64,000 bases of DNA from assembly GCA_030760725.1 (NCBI GenBank), contig JASWHV010000017.1:10146959-10210958 (forward strand). The letters are read 5' to 3'. The notes beneath the pieces are model-generated. The model ran no database searches and was not told where the DNA came from. It saw nothing but the letters and a program-made list of their open reading frames with translations. The translations under genes were made by a program, and so were the position numbers. Below are positions 41,713 through 52,550 of this stretch, in pieces; positions within the stretch are counted from its first letter, which is position 1; every line of letters starts with the position of its first letter. Source of the DNA: Neostapfia colusana. Its lineage: Eukaryota; Streptophyta; Magnoliopsida; Poales; Poaceae.

Positions 41713-42199
41713 CCAGCACTGCTCAGTGGTCCCCCTTTCCTGTCCCTTAGTCTCATTTGGCTTACTGTCCCAGGCCGGAATACGGGACTCGGGTAATCCA
41801 ATGCACTTGGTCCCGGAGGTCTGGCCCCAGCCCCAGTCAGGGTGTAACCGTCCGGCCCCCTGGTACTCAGACCGTAGCGCTGGGGGGCAGAGTGCACATG
41901 CTTTGGGTGCAAGACCGGGCAAAGCAAGGCTCCTGACCCCCCGGTCTAGCGTAGGTCTTTTCTCGGAGGAGACCAACTAGCGGTACAGCACCCTCACAGG
42001 GGGCGATCCAAAAGGCCACCGGGCCTTTGGCAGGTACCCCAAGCACTACCGTTTTCGGCAGGACGGCAAATATCGACTATGCATGAGAGCAGGAAAGAGG
42101 AACCAAGTGTACAATGGACACACACTTTCTAGAGCGTGGGGAGGTGTTCATATAAATTAATGCGTAATTTAAATGAACACCTAAGTAAGCATGGTGAAC
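41713..42199. other. R 3' noncoding region with perfect inverted repeat
   Basis: No gene. AGGTGTTCAT (42142-42151) and ATGAACACCT (42173-42182) are perfect 10 bp arms around an AT-rich 21-nt loop. Homologous to P 56395-56880. Confidence 0.7.
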
Positions 42200-42881
42200 T
42201 TACTGGGGTAGCGTCGGAGCGCCTGTCTTCACGCAGAGCGGGTCATGCGTGGCTTCGTCGTACGCCGGACACGGGGGGACCCCCATGGCGATCTCAGGGG
42301 GAAGCATGGCTTCGGCCCCGCATACCATGTGGAAGGGTAGTTCCCGTGACCCGGCCCTGGGAAGTCCGGCTGGCCCTCGACATGGAGGAGCCGGTATCCC
42401 CCGACGGCTCTGGGTGCGCGTCTGCACCGGTTGTGTGGGTCTGCTTGGCATGGACCTGGCACGCATTGCATCCCTAACCGGTTTGACGGCGTCCAGGTGG
42501 CTCTCGGTCAGTAGGAGCCATGCCGGGTGGCTTAACTGACCAACGTGCAGGACGATGAGCGTTCCCAGCACTCGCCTCCTTGGACTACTGCGAGCTAATC
42601 ACAGCCTTCCTCCTGGGTTATGCACCGCAATAGGATGTCGTGGCGCCACACAAGTAAAGATACCAGTGCGTAGCACTTAGCCATCCGCACCACCCGTTCA
42701 GCGGATGCACGTTCATCAGGAAGGATGTCCTTCAAGGAGTCCTGGACCTCCGTGGTCCATGCATCGGGACTACTTGAGCTTCTGGATCTTGAGCGCTGGG
42801 TTGCACGGAGTCCCCAGTGACTCTTACGATCCTTTGGCGGCATCCAGGGCCGTCGGGACTGCCTAGCTTTGAGGCACTGGT
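42200..42881 (-). pseudogene. R integrase scraps
   Basis: Two integrase pieces survive: the N-terminal linker (LKDILPDERASAERVVRMAKCYALV, 42840-42600) and the core end (FHMVCGAEAMLPPEIAMGV, near 42300). The catalytic D-D-E region between them is largely deleted. Collinear with P 55690-56394. Confidence 0.72.
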
Positions 42882-43505
42882 TCAGCCCCCTTCGCCCGGC
42901 TCGGCGGGCCGGGCTGTGGACCGCAGCAACGTCCTCTCGAAGACTCCTTCGTGCGCAGGGGCTCCGATGGAGGCTTTCGTTGAGAGGTCGTCAGCTGCGG
43001 CCGTGCAAGCGCGCGGTACATGGCGCAGGTCCAAGGCGAGGAATTCTTTCTCCAACATCCGCACGTTAAGCAGATAAGCAGCTAGCTGTGGGTCATTGCA
43101 GGGGCATTCACCCTTAACTTGCTTGATAACTAGCTGGGAGTCGCCCTGCGCCAACAACTGGCGAGGGCCCAGAGACAGGACTGTCTTTTAGGCCAAAGAT
43201 GAGTGCTTCATACTCTTCCAAGTTGTTGGTTGCCTTGGAATTGAGACGCACCATGTACCCAGACTGCTCCCCCGATGTCATGAGAAGCAGTACGCCGGCA
43301 CCGGCCCCCTGCTTTCACGAGGAGCCGTCGAAGAAGAGCGTCCAGTGAGGCCCGGTGAAGACCAGAGCTCGGTACTTTGGTTCACCGTCTTCACGGCCCC
43401 CTGGGTCAGCCTTCGTTGGCGTCCACTCAGCCACGAAGTCAGCCAGTGCTTGGCTCTTGGCTGTCTGACGTGGTCGGGAGCTCAGCTTGAACTCCGCCGT
43501 CTTCG
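42882..43505 (-). pseudogene. R archaeal-type RNase H fused after gag
   Basis: KSQALADFVAEWTPTKADPGG, LFFDGSS, then AQGDSQLVIKQVKGE and VPRACTAAADDLS, i.e. the second RNase H of Tat elements. It follows the gag fragment directly: a deletion removed gag's knuckle, protease, RT and first RNase H. A frameshift lies near 43170-43310. The same join is in P, so it predates both. Confidence 0.82.
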
Positions 43506-46027
43506 GGCTGTCTTCCGGCTTCGGAAGCTGGCAGTGAGTGCCAGCTCCGCCCTCCGGCTGCTCTGGCGCACTTGTCCGCCAGGCTGAAGGGCTCGGAGGC
43601 ATCGCAGACCTCTCTGGTTGCAAGCCTCTCAAGCATCTTCTTGTCCTGGACACTGTCGAAGTGCTGCCACCACAGAAGCACTTTGAATATGTGGAATGGT
43701 GTTGCGTACCTGGGAGAACCGCTGGATGAAGGAGCGCAGCGACTCACCAGGTTGTTAATTGATGGCTTGGAGGTCAAGCTCCGTGCCGGGACGGGTGTAG
43801 GAGCTGCCGAAGTTGGCGATGAACTACCGGCAGAGCTCTCCCCAGGAAGTTATGGAACCCTGAGGTAGGTTCATTAGCCAAGACCGGGCTGGGCGGTCAA
43901 GGCGACGGGGAAGTAGTTTGGCCATGACGGCCTCATCCCCTCCTGCGGCAAGTACGGCGGTGGAGTGGATCTGGAGGAACCCCGCCGGGTTGACGCTGCT
44001 GTCGTACTTCCCGGGCAGGTGCGGCCGAAACTTGCGTGGCCACCTCGTGAAGCGGAGGTGGGGCTCCAGGGCCGCACATCCTGCCCCTGTTGCTGCAGGT
44101 GTTAGTGCCGTGAATGCTTGGTTCGCCGCTGGCACAGTGTACCCCGGTATGGGCAAGGCTGCGCCATAGACCGGGGGCGCCGTTTGCAGGACATATGGCT
44201 GTGGCATATGCTGCGTGGCGTATGTCTGGGGCAGAGTTCGCGTGGCGAAAGTCTGCGCCTCAGGCAGGGTTGAGGCAGTCATCATGCTGACGCCGGCCTC
44301 TTGGCTGCGACGCCTTTCTCGTCGCCGCTCGAGGAACACTCGGGCGTCTTGGCCCAGGTGGCATCGTTCCAGCTCAGTCCTCAGGTCCGTCGACGGAAGC
44401 CTGGTGGAGCTGGAATCCGCCGTCTGTCCGTCAGACACAGCCGGTTGGCCGGAGCGTCGTCCCCGCCGAAGTCAAGGGTTTGCGGCGGCGACGACAAGAC
44501 GGTCTACCTCACGAATCCACTGCTGGGTCGCTGCCTGAGGCGCGTCCCCAGCAGGCGGATTATGCAGTAGCGCTCTTGTTGCGGCTAGCGCACCCCCGCC
44601 GGGTACGCCCAGCGCTACTGAAGACCTGACGCTGGTTGGAGCCTGCAATTCCGGGGTCGGCGCTGCCAGAGCCGGTTGCTGGCTCCCAGTGCAGGTACTG
44701 TTGCCGCGAACGCTTGGTTGCGCCTGGCACAGTGTACCCCGGTATGGGCAAGGTTGCACCATAGGCCGGGGACGCCGCTTGCAGAGCACATGGTTGTGGC
44801 TTATGCTGTGCGGCGTACACCTGGGGCAGAGCTCGCGTAGCGAAGGTCTGCCCTCCAGGCTGGGTCGAGGCCGACGTCATGTTGTCGCCAGCCTCTTGAG
44901 TGCGACGCCTTTCTTGACGTCGCTCGAGGAACACTCGGGCATCTTGGCCCAAGTGGCACAATTCCAGCTCTGTCCTCAGGTCCGTCGACGGAAGCCTGGT
45001 GGAGCTGGAGTCCGCCGTCTGCTCGCCAACCATTGGCGTGCGCATCAGCGACACAGCCGGTTGGCCGGAGCGTCGTCCCCGCCGAAGTCGAGGGTTTGCA
45101 GCGGCGACGACGAGACGGTCTATCTCGCGAATCCACTGCTGGGTCGCTGCCTGAGGCGCGTCCCCAGCAGGCGGATTGTGCAGTAGCGCTCTTGCTGCGG
45201 CTGGCGCACCCCCGCCGGGTACGCCCAGCGCTACTGAAGACCTGACGCTGGTTGGAGCCTGCATTGCAGGGGTCGGCGCTGCCAGAGCCGGTTGCTGGCT
45301 CCCAGTGTAGGTACTGGTGCCGCGAACGCTTGGTTGCGCCTGACACAGTGTATCCCGGTATGGGCAAGGTTGCGCCATAGGCCGGGGACGCCGCTTGCAG
45401 AGCACATGGTTGTGGCTTATGCTGCGCGGCGTACTCCTGGGGCAGAGCTCGCGTGGCGAAGGTCTGCCCTTCAGGCTGGGTCGAGGCCGACGTCATGTTG
45501 TCGCCAGCCTCTTGAGTGCGACGCCTTTCTCGACATCGCTCGAGGAACACTCGGGCATCTTGGCCCAAGTGGCATCGCTCCAACTCTGCCCTCAGGTCCG
45601 TCGACAAAAACCTGGTGGAGCTGGGGTCCGCCGTCTGCCCGTCAACCGTTGGCGTGCGCGTTAGCGACACAGCCGGTTGACCGGAGCGTCGTCCCTGCCG
45701 AAGTCGAGGGTTCGTGGCGGCGACGACGAGGCGGTCCACCTCGCGGACCCACTGCTGGGTCACTGAATGGGGTGCATCCCCAGCAGGTGGGTTGCGCAGT
45801 AGTGCTCTTGCTGCAGCTAGCGCACCCCCATGGTGCACGCCCAGCGCTGCAGAAGATCTCACACTGGTCGGAGCCTGCATTGCCGGAGTCGGCGTTGCCG
45901 GAGTCGGCTGCTGGCTACCAGCTTGTGCCGACACACTCCGTCCTGAGTGCGTCGACATGTACTCCCCGCTGGACACGGTTCGCCATGAACGTGGAGGAGA
46001 GTTTGCCGCTGAAGGAAGCTTGGTCAT
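43506..46027 (-). pseudogene. R gag with triplicated N-terminal unit
   Basis: Starts MTKLPSAANSPPRSWRTV at ATG 46027. The 205-codon N-terminal unit (PTPAMQAPTSVRSSAALGV ... basic LERRRERRR ... MTSASTQPEGQTF ... GATLPIPGYTV) is present three times in tandem, with markers near 45876, 45252 and 44636 (spacing 624 and 616 bp). The capsid domain follows (YDSSVNPAGFLQIHSTA, ITSWGELCR), with several frameshifts. The end joins the second RNase H near 43505. Copies of the unit are out of frame with each other in places. Confidence 0.85.
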
Positions 46028-46070
46028 CTTCGTCGGCGGAAACTCGTCGCGCTAGGAGAAAGGCCCCCTT

Positions 46071-46084
46071 CCTGGCGCGCCAAA
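46071..46084 (-). other. R primer-binding site
   Basis: Minus-strand TTTGGCGCGCCAGG adjacent to LTR F; marks F as the 5' LTR. Confidence 0.85.
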
Positions 46085-47198
46085 TGTCGAAGTGTTCAGT
46101 CGACACTTCCCCGGGCCTGCACTGGGCAGCCCGTGGAGGTTCTTTTTTCGGTGGGGCTAGTCTCTAGCGGAGAGCTTGCGCAGATGGACGAGTTAGTGAG
46201 AGCTTGACACGGCGAGTTTTACGTGGTTCAGGCCGCCGGAGCGTAAAACCCTACGTCCACGGCGAGCTATGGAGCTCGCTGTATTGCTTGCTGCTCGGGG
46301 CCGGAGGCCTGAGCTTGGGGGTGAGTTACAGCTTGAGAGTGTATGGCTAGCGTATGAGTTGCAAAGTGCGAACCAACAGGGTTCGAACCCTTGCTAACGT
46401 TGCCAACCCAAGCCTTTTATAGTCCAACACTCGGGTGGCTTACAAGGGGGGCCCGGGACCCGACAGATGGTCCCGGGGAGATTGTCTATTATCTACCGTA
46501 TCTGCAGTTATGCCGGTAGTTGTCTCTGGCGAAGGCTTCTGAGTCTTCGTCTTGCAGCCCTGCCCATGCCGCATGCTAGTCGTAGTGGTTGATGATGGCG
46601 GGGGCGGCATGGGATGTCTTGTCGCTGTGTTTATTGGCTGGCAGGCCCTGACACCGCGCGCCAGTCTGTGATGCGACTGGGCGCAACGGCACCTGACAGA
46701 GGTGTGCTCCACGTCTCCGCGTCTTGGGAAGGCGCGGGCCTTGAATACCTTGTACGGGCAAGGTATGGGGCGTCTTTACGCCCGCTGCCTACCGCTCGGG
46801 GGCAGGCAGCGCTGTTCTGCTGGACACGTGGCGGGCCCGGAGCTCTCCTCTGAGGAGGGGGAGGTCCGGCCCCGCAGGACACGTGGAGCCTTCGGACCTC
46901 TCCCCCGCGGAGGGGGGAGGTCCGGCTTCTGTCGGCCACGTGGCGGGTCCGGAGCTCTCCTCTAAGGAGGGGGAGGTCCGGCCCCGCGGGACATGTGGCA
47001 CCTTCGGAGCTCTCCCCATGGAGGGGGGAGGTCTGGCTGCTGTAGGCCACGTGGCGAGCCCGGAGCTCTCCTCTGAGGGGAGGGAGGTCCGGCCCCACTG
47101 GACACGTGGCGCCTTCGGAGCTTTCCCTGCGGAGAAGGGCGAGACCCTTAGACATTTTCCCCTGTGCGCGGGGGTACCCCATATCGCGGGTACCGACA
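46085..47198 (-). repeat. LTR F: 5' LTR of R
   Basis: 1114 bp, near-identical to LTR E. GGTTCGAACCC at 46380-46390. CACGTG-type array at about 46820-47110. Confidence 0.95.
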
Positions 47199-47971
47199 AA
47201 CCCAAAGCACGTGCACTCTACTTCCCCGGCGCACGGCCCAGTACTAGGGATCGGACGGCCGTACCCGGACCTCGGAGGGAGCCGGAGCTCCGGCGCCTCG
47301 CGCACAGAATTGCCCAAGCCCCGTATAACGGATCAGGATCGTAAGCCGAATAAGACTAGGAGACGGGAGGGGAGGATTCCCCGAGGAGAATTACGTTTCC
47401 TCTGCCTGTGTGCAGGACCTCCAGGTTACAGCAACGGGGACTGCGGGAAGCGGGGGGAAAGGAGCTACCAACTACTCCGGCATAGGACAGGGAGAACCGG
47501 GCCCCGCCCCTCCAGCAGGGGTGAGGCCCGAAGGCCCCACGTGTCCAGAGGGCCCGGAGCTCCCGCCTCCCCTGAGGGGGGCTCCGGACTCGCCACGTGG
47601 CAGGCGGAAACCGGACCTCCCCCTCGGCGGAGGGGGGGCTCCGAAAGCCCCACGTGTCCAGCAGGGCCAGGGCCCCCGCCTCCTCAGGAGGGGCTCCGGA
47701 CCCGCCACGTGGCCGGCAGATCTGGACCTCCCCATAGGGCGAGATCCGGAGACCCCCGGGGGCACCTAATACAGTTAGGACCCGGGGAAGGTGTCTGTGC
47801 AGAGCTCCGAGATTGGTGAAGGCCTCTGAGTACCTTGCAGAGCTAAGGACTCAGTCAAGCAAAGCCAAGAAGGAGAGAAAAGGCATCACAGACACAAACA
47901 TTCAAGAGGGTCTATTTATGCGAGGCTCCATGAGCTGGACTACAGACTCGATAAAAAGGGAGAAACAAGCC
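47199..47971. other. S 3' noncoding spacer, right part, with CACGTG array
   Basis: Begins with AACCC (right TSD of R), then continues S sequence homologous to 21317-22081. GC-rich array with CACGTG near 47538, 47596, 47652 and 47707. No gene. Confidence 0.75.
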
Positions 47972-48676
47972 CTAGAGTCCTCCCGGCTCACGCCGGAACC
48001 TGGCGGCTACAAGGGCGGCCACGTCCTCGACTTCAGCCCTGGCAGCTTCCTCCCGCTCCGCGGCTGGGCCCTCTCTCGCTGGCTCCAGAGAGAAAGAAGG
48101 GTCACGGCTCTTGAAGCATGCCAGCACATGTGAGGCGACCTCTAAGGCCAAGCCGCATCCCTCGGCCTCAAGCTCGCTGGCGACCACCGAGTCTAGCCTG
48201 TCCAGCTTGGCGCCGATCGACTCCAGCGCGGGGATCACCTCCGCCACCTTCAACGCAGGAGCTGCTGCCCTCACCGGACTGAAGCCAAGAGAGACCAGGG
48301 CGGACCCCGCTCGATTAACGAAGCTTGAGACCGCATGCACCTCGGAGAACCGTAAGGCCGAGAGCTCCTCCACTTCGCAGCGGGCTGCCTGCAGGGCCTC
48401 TTGGTTTCTCTCGGAGAATTCCTTCTCCTTGGCCGCCAGGGAGCTTTCCCGAAGGTGGAGAGTCTTGGCGAGCCGCTCCAACTCAGAAGCCTTGAAGTCA
48501 GCGGCCAACTCCCGATCCAGGACCGCCCGGCGTTCGCGGGAGACCTGTTCCTCCCGTATGTCGAGGTCTGCCTTCTGAATTTCTAGCTCCTCAATCCGAG
48601 CTCGAAGGTCATCCTCGCCCGCCGCCAGCTGCGCAGCGACCCTCTCCACCTCGGCTGCTGTGGAACGCTCCCGTTC
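47972..48676 (-). pseudogene. S antisense ORF, C-terminal part
   Basis: Open for about 225 codons to a stop at 47972, collinear with the end of the Y protein: coiled coil (AAGEDDLRARIEELEIQKADLD onward), VNRAGSALVSLGFSPV, then VAEVIPALESIGAKLDRLDSVV and the end RREPGG. It starts abruptly at 48676, where Q sequence begins. Compared with Z, about 0.75 kb of the ORF (roughly 250 codons) is missing between this piece and the N-terminal piece at 61939. Confidence 0.78.
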
Positions 48677-49260
48677 ATGCTCTCAATGTTTGCTTTAGTT
48701 TGCTCATGCATTTTAAGAATTAATTCAGCATGGCGAGAAGCATCAAAATTCAATTTCTCTGAAGGTGGCAGAGCCAAAAGATCAATGGGAGCACGAGGAA
48801 TAAAACCATATACAATCTGAAAAGGGCACAATTTAGTAGTAGAATGCAGCGAACGATTGTAAGCAAATTCAATATGAGGCAAACATTCTTCCCATAATTT
48901 GATGTTATGTTGCAGAACAACCCTTAGCATGGTAGATAAACTACGGTTCACTACTTCAGTCTGTCCATCAGTTTGAAGGTGACAAGTGGTAGAAAAGAGT
49001 AATTTTGTCCCCAACTTAGCCCATAAGGTTTTCCAAAAATGAATAAGAAATTTGGCATCTCTATCTGAAACAATAGTGTTTGGAACCCATGCAAACGAAC
49101 AACTTCTTGAAAGAACAAATCAGTAATATGGGTAGCATCATCAGTTTTTTGGCATGGTATGAAATGTGTCATTTTAGAAAATCTGTCGACAACAACAAAA
49201 ATACTATCCCTCCCCTTCTTTGTTCTAGGCAATTCTAAAACAAAATCCATAGAAACATCC
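48677..49260 (-). pseudogene. Q integrase core, truncated
   Basis: SMDFVLELPRTKKGRDS, VVVDRFSKMTHFIPC, then a frameshift near 49110 and GTKLLFSTTCHLQTDGQTEVVNR to MHEQTKANIES, where the element ends. A TAG directly before this stretch (replacing a Trp codon, 49263-49265) separates it from the zinc-binding part upstream. The C-terminal part is absent here but a piece of it lies on the other side of the LTR at 61671-61938. Confidence 0.88.
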
Positions 49261-49262
49261 TC

Positions 49263-50738
49263 CTATGGAGCACTAGGAACAGGAAGAGGCATGTATAAAC
49301 CATGTGCATTAAGACGGGACTTAGATTTTTGACAGGTGGTGCAACGAGCAACAAACCGCTCCACATCTCTCCTCATCTTTGGCCACAAGAAATGGCTTGC
49401 TAATATGTCTTCCGTCTTCTTGACACCAAAGTGTCCCATCAATCCTCCACCATATGCTTCCTGCAATAGTAAGATACACACAGAACCAGCTGGAATGCAC
49501 GATTTGTTAGTTCGAAACATGAAACCATTAGTGAGAACAAACTTGTTCCATATTTTTCCTTTTTTACATTGCAGCAGCACATCTTTGAAATCAGCATCAA
49601 AAGCATATTGTTCTTTAATTGTTTCCAAGCCAAAAATCTTAAAATCAAGTTGGGACAACATATTGTAATGGCGAGATAAGGCATCAGCAATGACATTATC
49701 TTTCCCTTTCTTGTGTTTGATGACATAAGGAAAGGACTCAATGAATTCTACCCACTTGGCATGCCTACGGTTCAGATTAGTTTGGTTCTTAATGTGCTTC
49801 AAAGATTCATGATCAGAATGTATAACAAATTCTCTAGGGCATAAATAATGTTGCCATGTTTCCAAAGTTCGTACTAGTGCATATAATTCTTTATCATAAG
49901 TGGAATAGTTCAGACTAGGCCCATTCAGTTTCTCGCTAAAATAAGCAATAGGTTTCCCCTCTTGCAACAAGACACCTCCCAATCCAATACCACTAGCATC
50001 ACATTCCAATTCAAAAGTCTTACTGAAATCTGGTAATTGGAGAAGGGGTGTATGAGTTAATCTATTCTTCAAAGTTGTAAATGCAGCCTCTTGCGCCTTG
50101 CCCCATGTGAATGAAGCACCCTTCTTTGTAAGCTCATGCAGTGGGCCTGCTATGGTGCTGAAGTCTTTCACAAAACAACGATAGAATCCAGCAAGTCCGA
50201 GAAAGCTTCGTACTTGTGTGACCGTGGTAGGAGTCGGCCAGCTGTGTATCGCCTCCACTTTGGCTTGATCAACTTTAATTCCCTGTGGTGTCACAACATA
50301 GCCAAGAAAAGAAACTCGATCCGTGCAAAAGATGCACTTGTCAATGTTACCAAATAAGCGTGCATCACGTAAAGCATTGAAAACAGCACGGAGATGATCA
50401 AGATGAACTTCGAGAGATGCGCTATAGATCAAGATGTCATCGAAATATACTACCACAAATCTTCTAATGAAAGCACGTAAAACCTCATTCATTAATCTCA
50501 TGAAAGTGCTAGTTGCATTCGTGAGACCAAAAGGCATGACTAACCACTCATACAAACCAAACTTTGTTTTAAATGCTGTTTTCCATTCATCACCTAGCTT
50601 CATGCGAATTTGATGGTATCCACTACGCAAATCAATTTTAGAGAAAATCATCGAGCCACTAAGTTCATCAAGCATATCATCTAACCTAGGAATAGGATGA
50701 CGATATCTAATGGTAATGTTATTAATTGCTCGAAATCT
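49263..50738 (-). pseudogene. Q reverse transcriptase, RNase H and integrase zinc domain
   Basis: One long open frame of about 490 codons: RAINNITIRYRHPIPRLDD, KIDLRSGYHQI, PFGLTNA, the catalytic YFDDILIYS (near 50440), FLGYVVTPQGIKVD, then RNase H (ELECDASGIGLGGVL, HSDHESL, KGKDNVIADALSR) and the HHCC region (GGLMGHFGVKKTED, CTTCQKSK). A frameshift near 50738 separates it from the RT N-terminus. The best preserved pol section of this family in the window. Confidence 0.93.
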
Positions 50739-51374
50739 ACACACATGCGCCATGATCCATCTTTTTTTGGGACCAAAAGGACAGGAACGGAGCAAGGACT
50801 AAGGGACTCACGCACATAACCTTTGTCGAGTAATTCCTGTACTTGCCGCTGAATCTCCTTAGTCTCCTCCAGATTGGTCCTGTATGGTGCTCGGTTGGGC
50901 AAAGGAGCCCCAGGGATGAGGTCAATCTGATGCTCAATCCCTCTCAATGGTGGCAGCCCGGCTGGTACCTCTTGTGGAAACACATCAGCGTATTCTTGCA
51001 AAAGCTTAGTGATAGAAGGAGGCAAAGCACATGGTGTGTCGTGAAGTGAGAACAAAGCTTCTTTGCAAACAAACACATAGCAGATTGCAGTATCACTTTT
51101 TAATTCAAACAAATCAGATTTGGAAGCAAAAAAACAAGCGCTCGTAAATTTTATTTCATTTTTCTTCATATGAGCAGATTTGGAATTGTCAGTCTTAGGC
51201 TGTACCGATTTCTTCACGACATCTGAATTTTTATTTTCAGCAGATTTCTTATTTTTCTCTTTGCAAGCTCTAGCAATGTCATCCTTCAAAATAGCATCAG
51301 GGGACATCGGGTGCAAAACAAGTTTCTTCTCATGATGCATGAAAGAGTATGGATTTGATTTACCATGAAGTAAT
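50739..51374 (-). pseudogene. Q protease-RT linker and RT N-terminus
   Basis: Lys/Ser-rich linker (ENKNSDVVKKSVQPKTDNSK), then LLQEYADVFPQEVPAGLPPLRG, IDLIPGAPLPNRAPYR, LLDKGYVRESLSPCSVP and VPKKDGSWRMCVD. Continuous with 58295 onward across the P insertion. Confidence 0.9.
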
Positions 51375-51379
51375 GTATC
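51375..51379 (+). repeat. TSD of P, left copy (GTATC)
   Basis: GTATC before LTR G; repeated at 58290-58294. Confidence 0.95.
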
Positions 51380-52494
51380 TGTCGGTACCCGCGATATGGG
51401 GTACCCCCACGCACAGGGGAAAATGCCTAAGGATCTCGCCCTTCTCCGCAGGGAAAGCTCCGAAGGCGCCACGTGTCCAGTGGGGCCGGACCTCCCTCCC
51501 CTCAGAGGAGAGCTCCGGGCTCGCCACGTGGCCTACAGCAGCCAGACCTCCCCCCTCCGTGGGGAGAGCTCCGAAGGTGCCACATGTCCCGCGGGGCCGG
51601 ACCTCCCCCTCCGTAGAGGAGAGCTCCGGACCAGCCACGTGGCCGACAGAAGCCGGACCTCCCCCCTCCGCGGGGGAGAGGTCCGAAGGCTCCACGTGTC
51701 CTGTGGGGCCGGACCTCCCCCTCCTCAGAGGAGAGCTCCGGGCCTGCCACGTGTCCAGCAGAACAGCGCTGCCTGCCCCCGAGCGGTAGGCAGCGGGCGT
51801 AAAGACGCCCCATACCTTGCCTGTACAAGGTATTCAAGGCCCGCGCCTTCCCAAGACGCGGAGACGCGGAGCACACCTCTGTCAGGTGCCGTTGCGCCCA
51901 GTCGCATCACAGACTTGCGCGCGGTGTCAGCGCCTGCCAGCCAATAAACGCAGTGATAAGACATCCCATGCCGCCCCCGCCGTCATCAACCACTACGACT
52001 AGCATGCGGCATGGGCAGGGCTGCAAGACAAAGACTCAGAAGCCTTCGCCAGAGACAACTACCGGCATAACTGCAGATACGGTAGATAATAGACAATCTC
52101 CCCGGGACCACCTGTCGGGTCCCGGGCCCCCCTTGTAAGCCACCTGAGTCTTGGACTATAAAAGGCTCGGGTAGGCAACGTTAGCAGGGGTTTGAACCCT
52201 GTTGGTTCGCACTTTGTAACTCATACGCTAGTCATACACTCTCAAGCTGTAACTCACCCCCGAGCTCAGGCCTCCGGTCCTGAGCAGCAAGCAATACAGC
52301 GAGCTCCATAGCTCGCCGTGGACGTAGGGTTTTACGCTCCGGCGGCCTGAACCACGTAAAACTCGCCGTGTCAAGCTCTTGCTAACTCGTCCATCTGCGC
52401 AAGCTCTCCGCTAGAGACTAGCCCCACTGAAAAAAGAACCTCCGCGGGCTGCCCAGTGCAGGCCCGGGGGAAGTGTCGACAGAACACTTCGACA
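51380..52494 (+). repeat. LTR G: 5' LTR of P
   Basis: 1115 bp, TGTCGGTACCCGCG to CACTTCGACA. CACGTG-type boxes near 51471, 51525, 51581 (variant), 51636, 51692 and 51748. TATA box CTATAAAAGG near 52156. Confidence 0.96.
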
Positions 52495-52513
52495 TTTGGC
52501 GCGCCAGGTAGGG
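52495..52513 (+). other. P primer-binding site
   Basis: TTTGGCGCGCCAGGTAGGG directly after LTR G. Confidence 0.88.
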
Positions 52514-52550
52514 GCTTTTCTCCTAGCGCGACGAGTTTCCGCCGACGAAG

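Larger units (their letters stand above)
39915..47198 (-). mobile_element. Element R: complete non-autonomous Tat-type element (P/R class)
   Basis: 7284 bp, minus-oriented, both LTRs (F 47198-46085 as 5', E 41029-39915 as 3'), primer site, TSD AACCC on both sides (39910-39914, 47199-47203). Internal content: gag with a triplicated N-terminal unit, a gag-to-second-RNase-H fusion, integrase scraps, a hairpin and a minisatellite. No protease, RT or first RNase H. By eye the LTRs differ at about 15 of 1115 positions (about 1.3%), roughly half a million years at 1.3e-8. Same structure as P, so the pair defines a mobilised deletion derivative. Confidence 0.93.

Noticed and set aside
46380..46390. 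tRNA gene suggested by GGTTCGAACCC
   Set aside because: No acceptor stem, D-arm or anticodon arm can be folded around it; only the T-arm-like motif is present.
51460..51755. CRISPR-like spaced repeats
   Set aside because: The regular CACGTG units are LTR minisatellites in a plant retrotransposon; spacers are themselves repeated and there are no cas genes.
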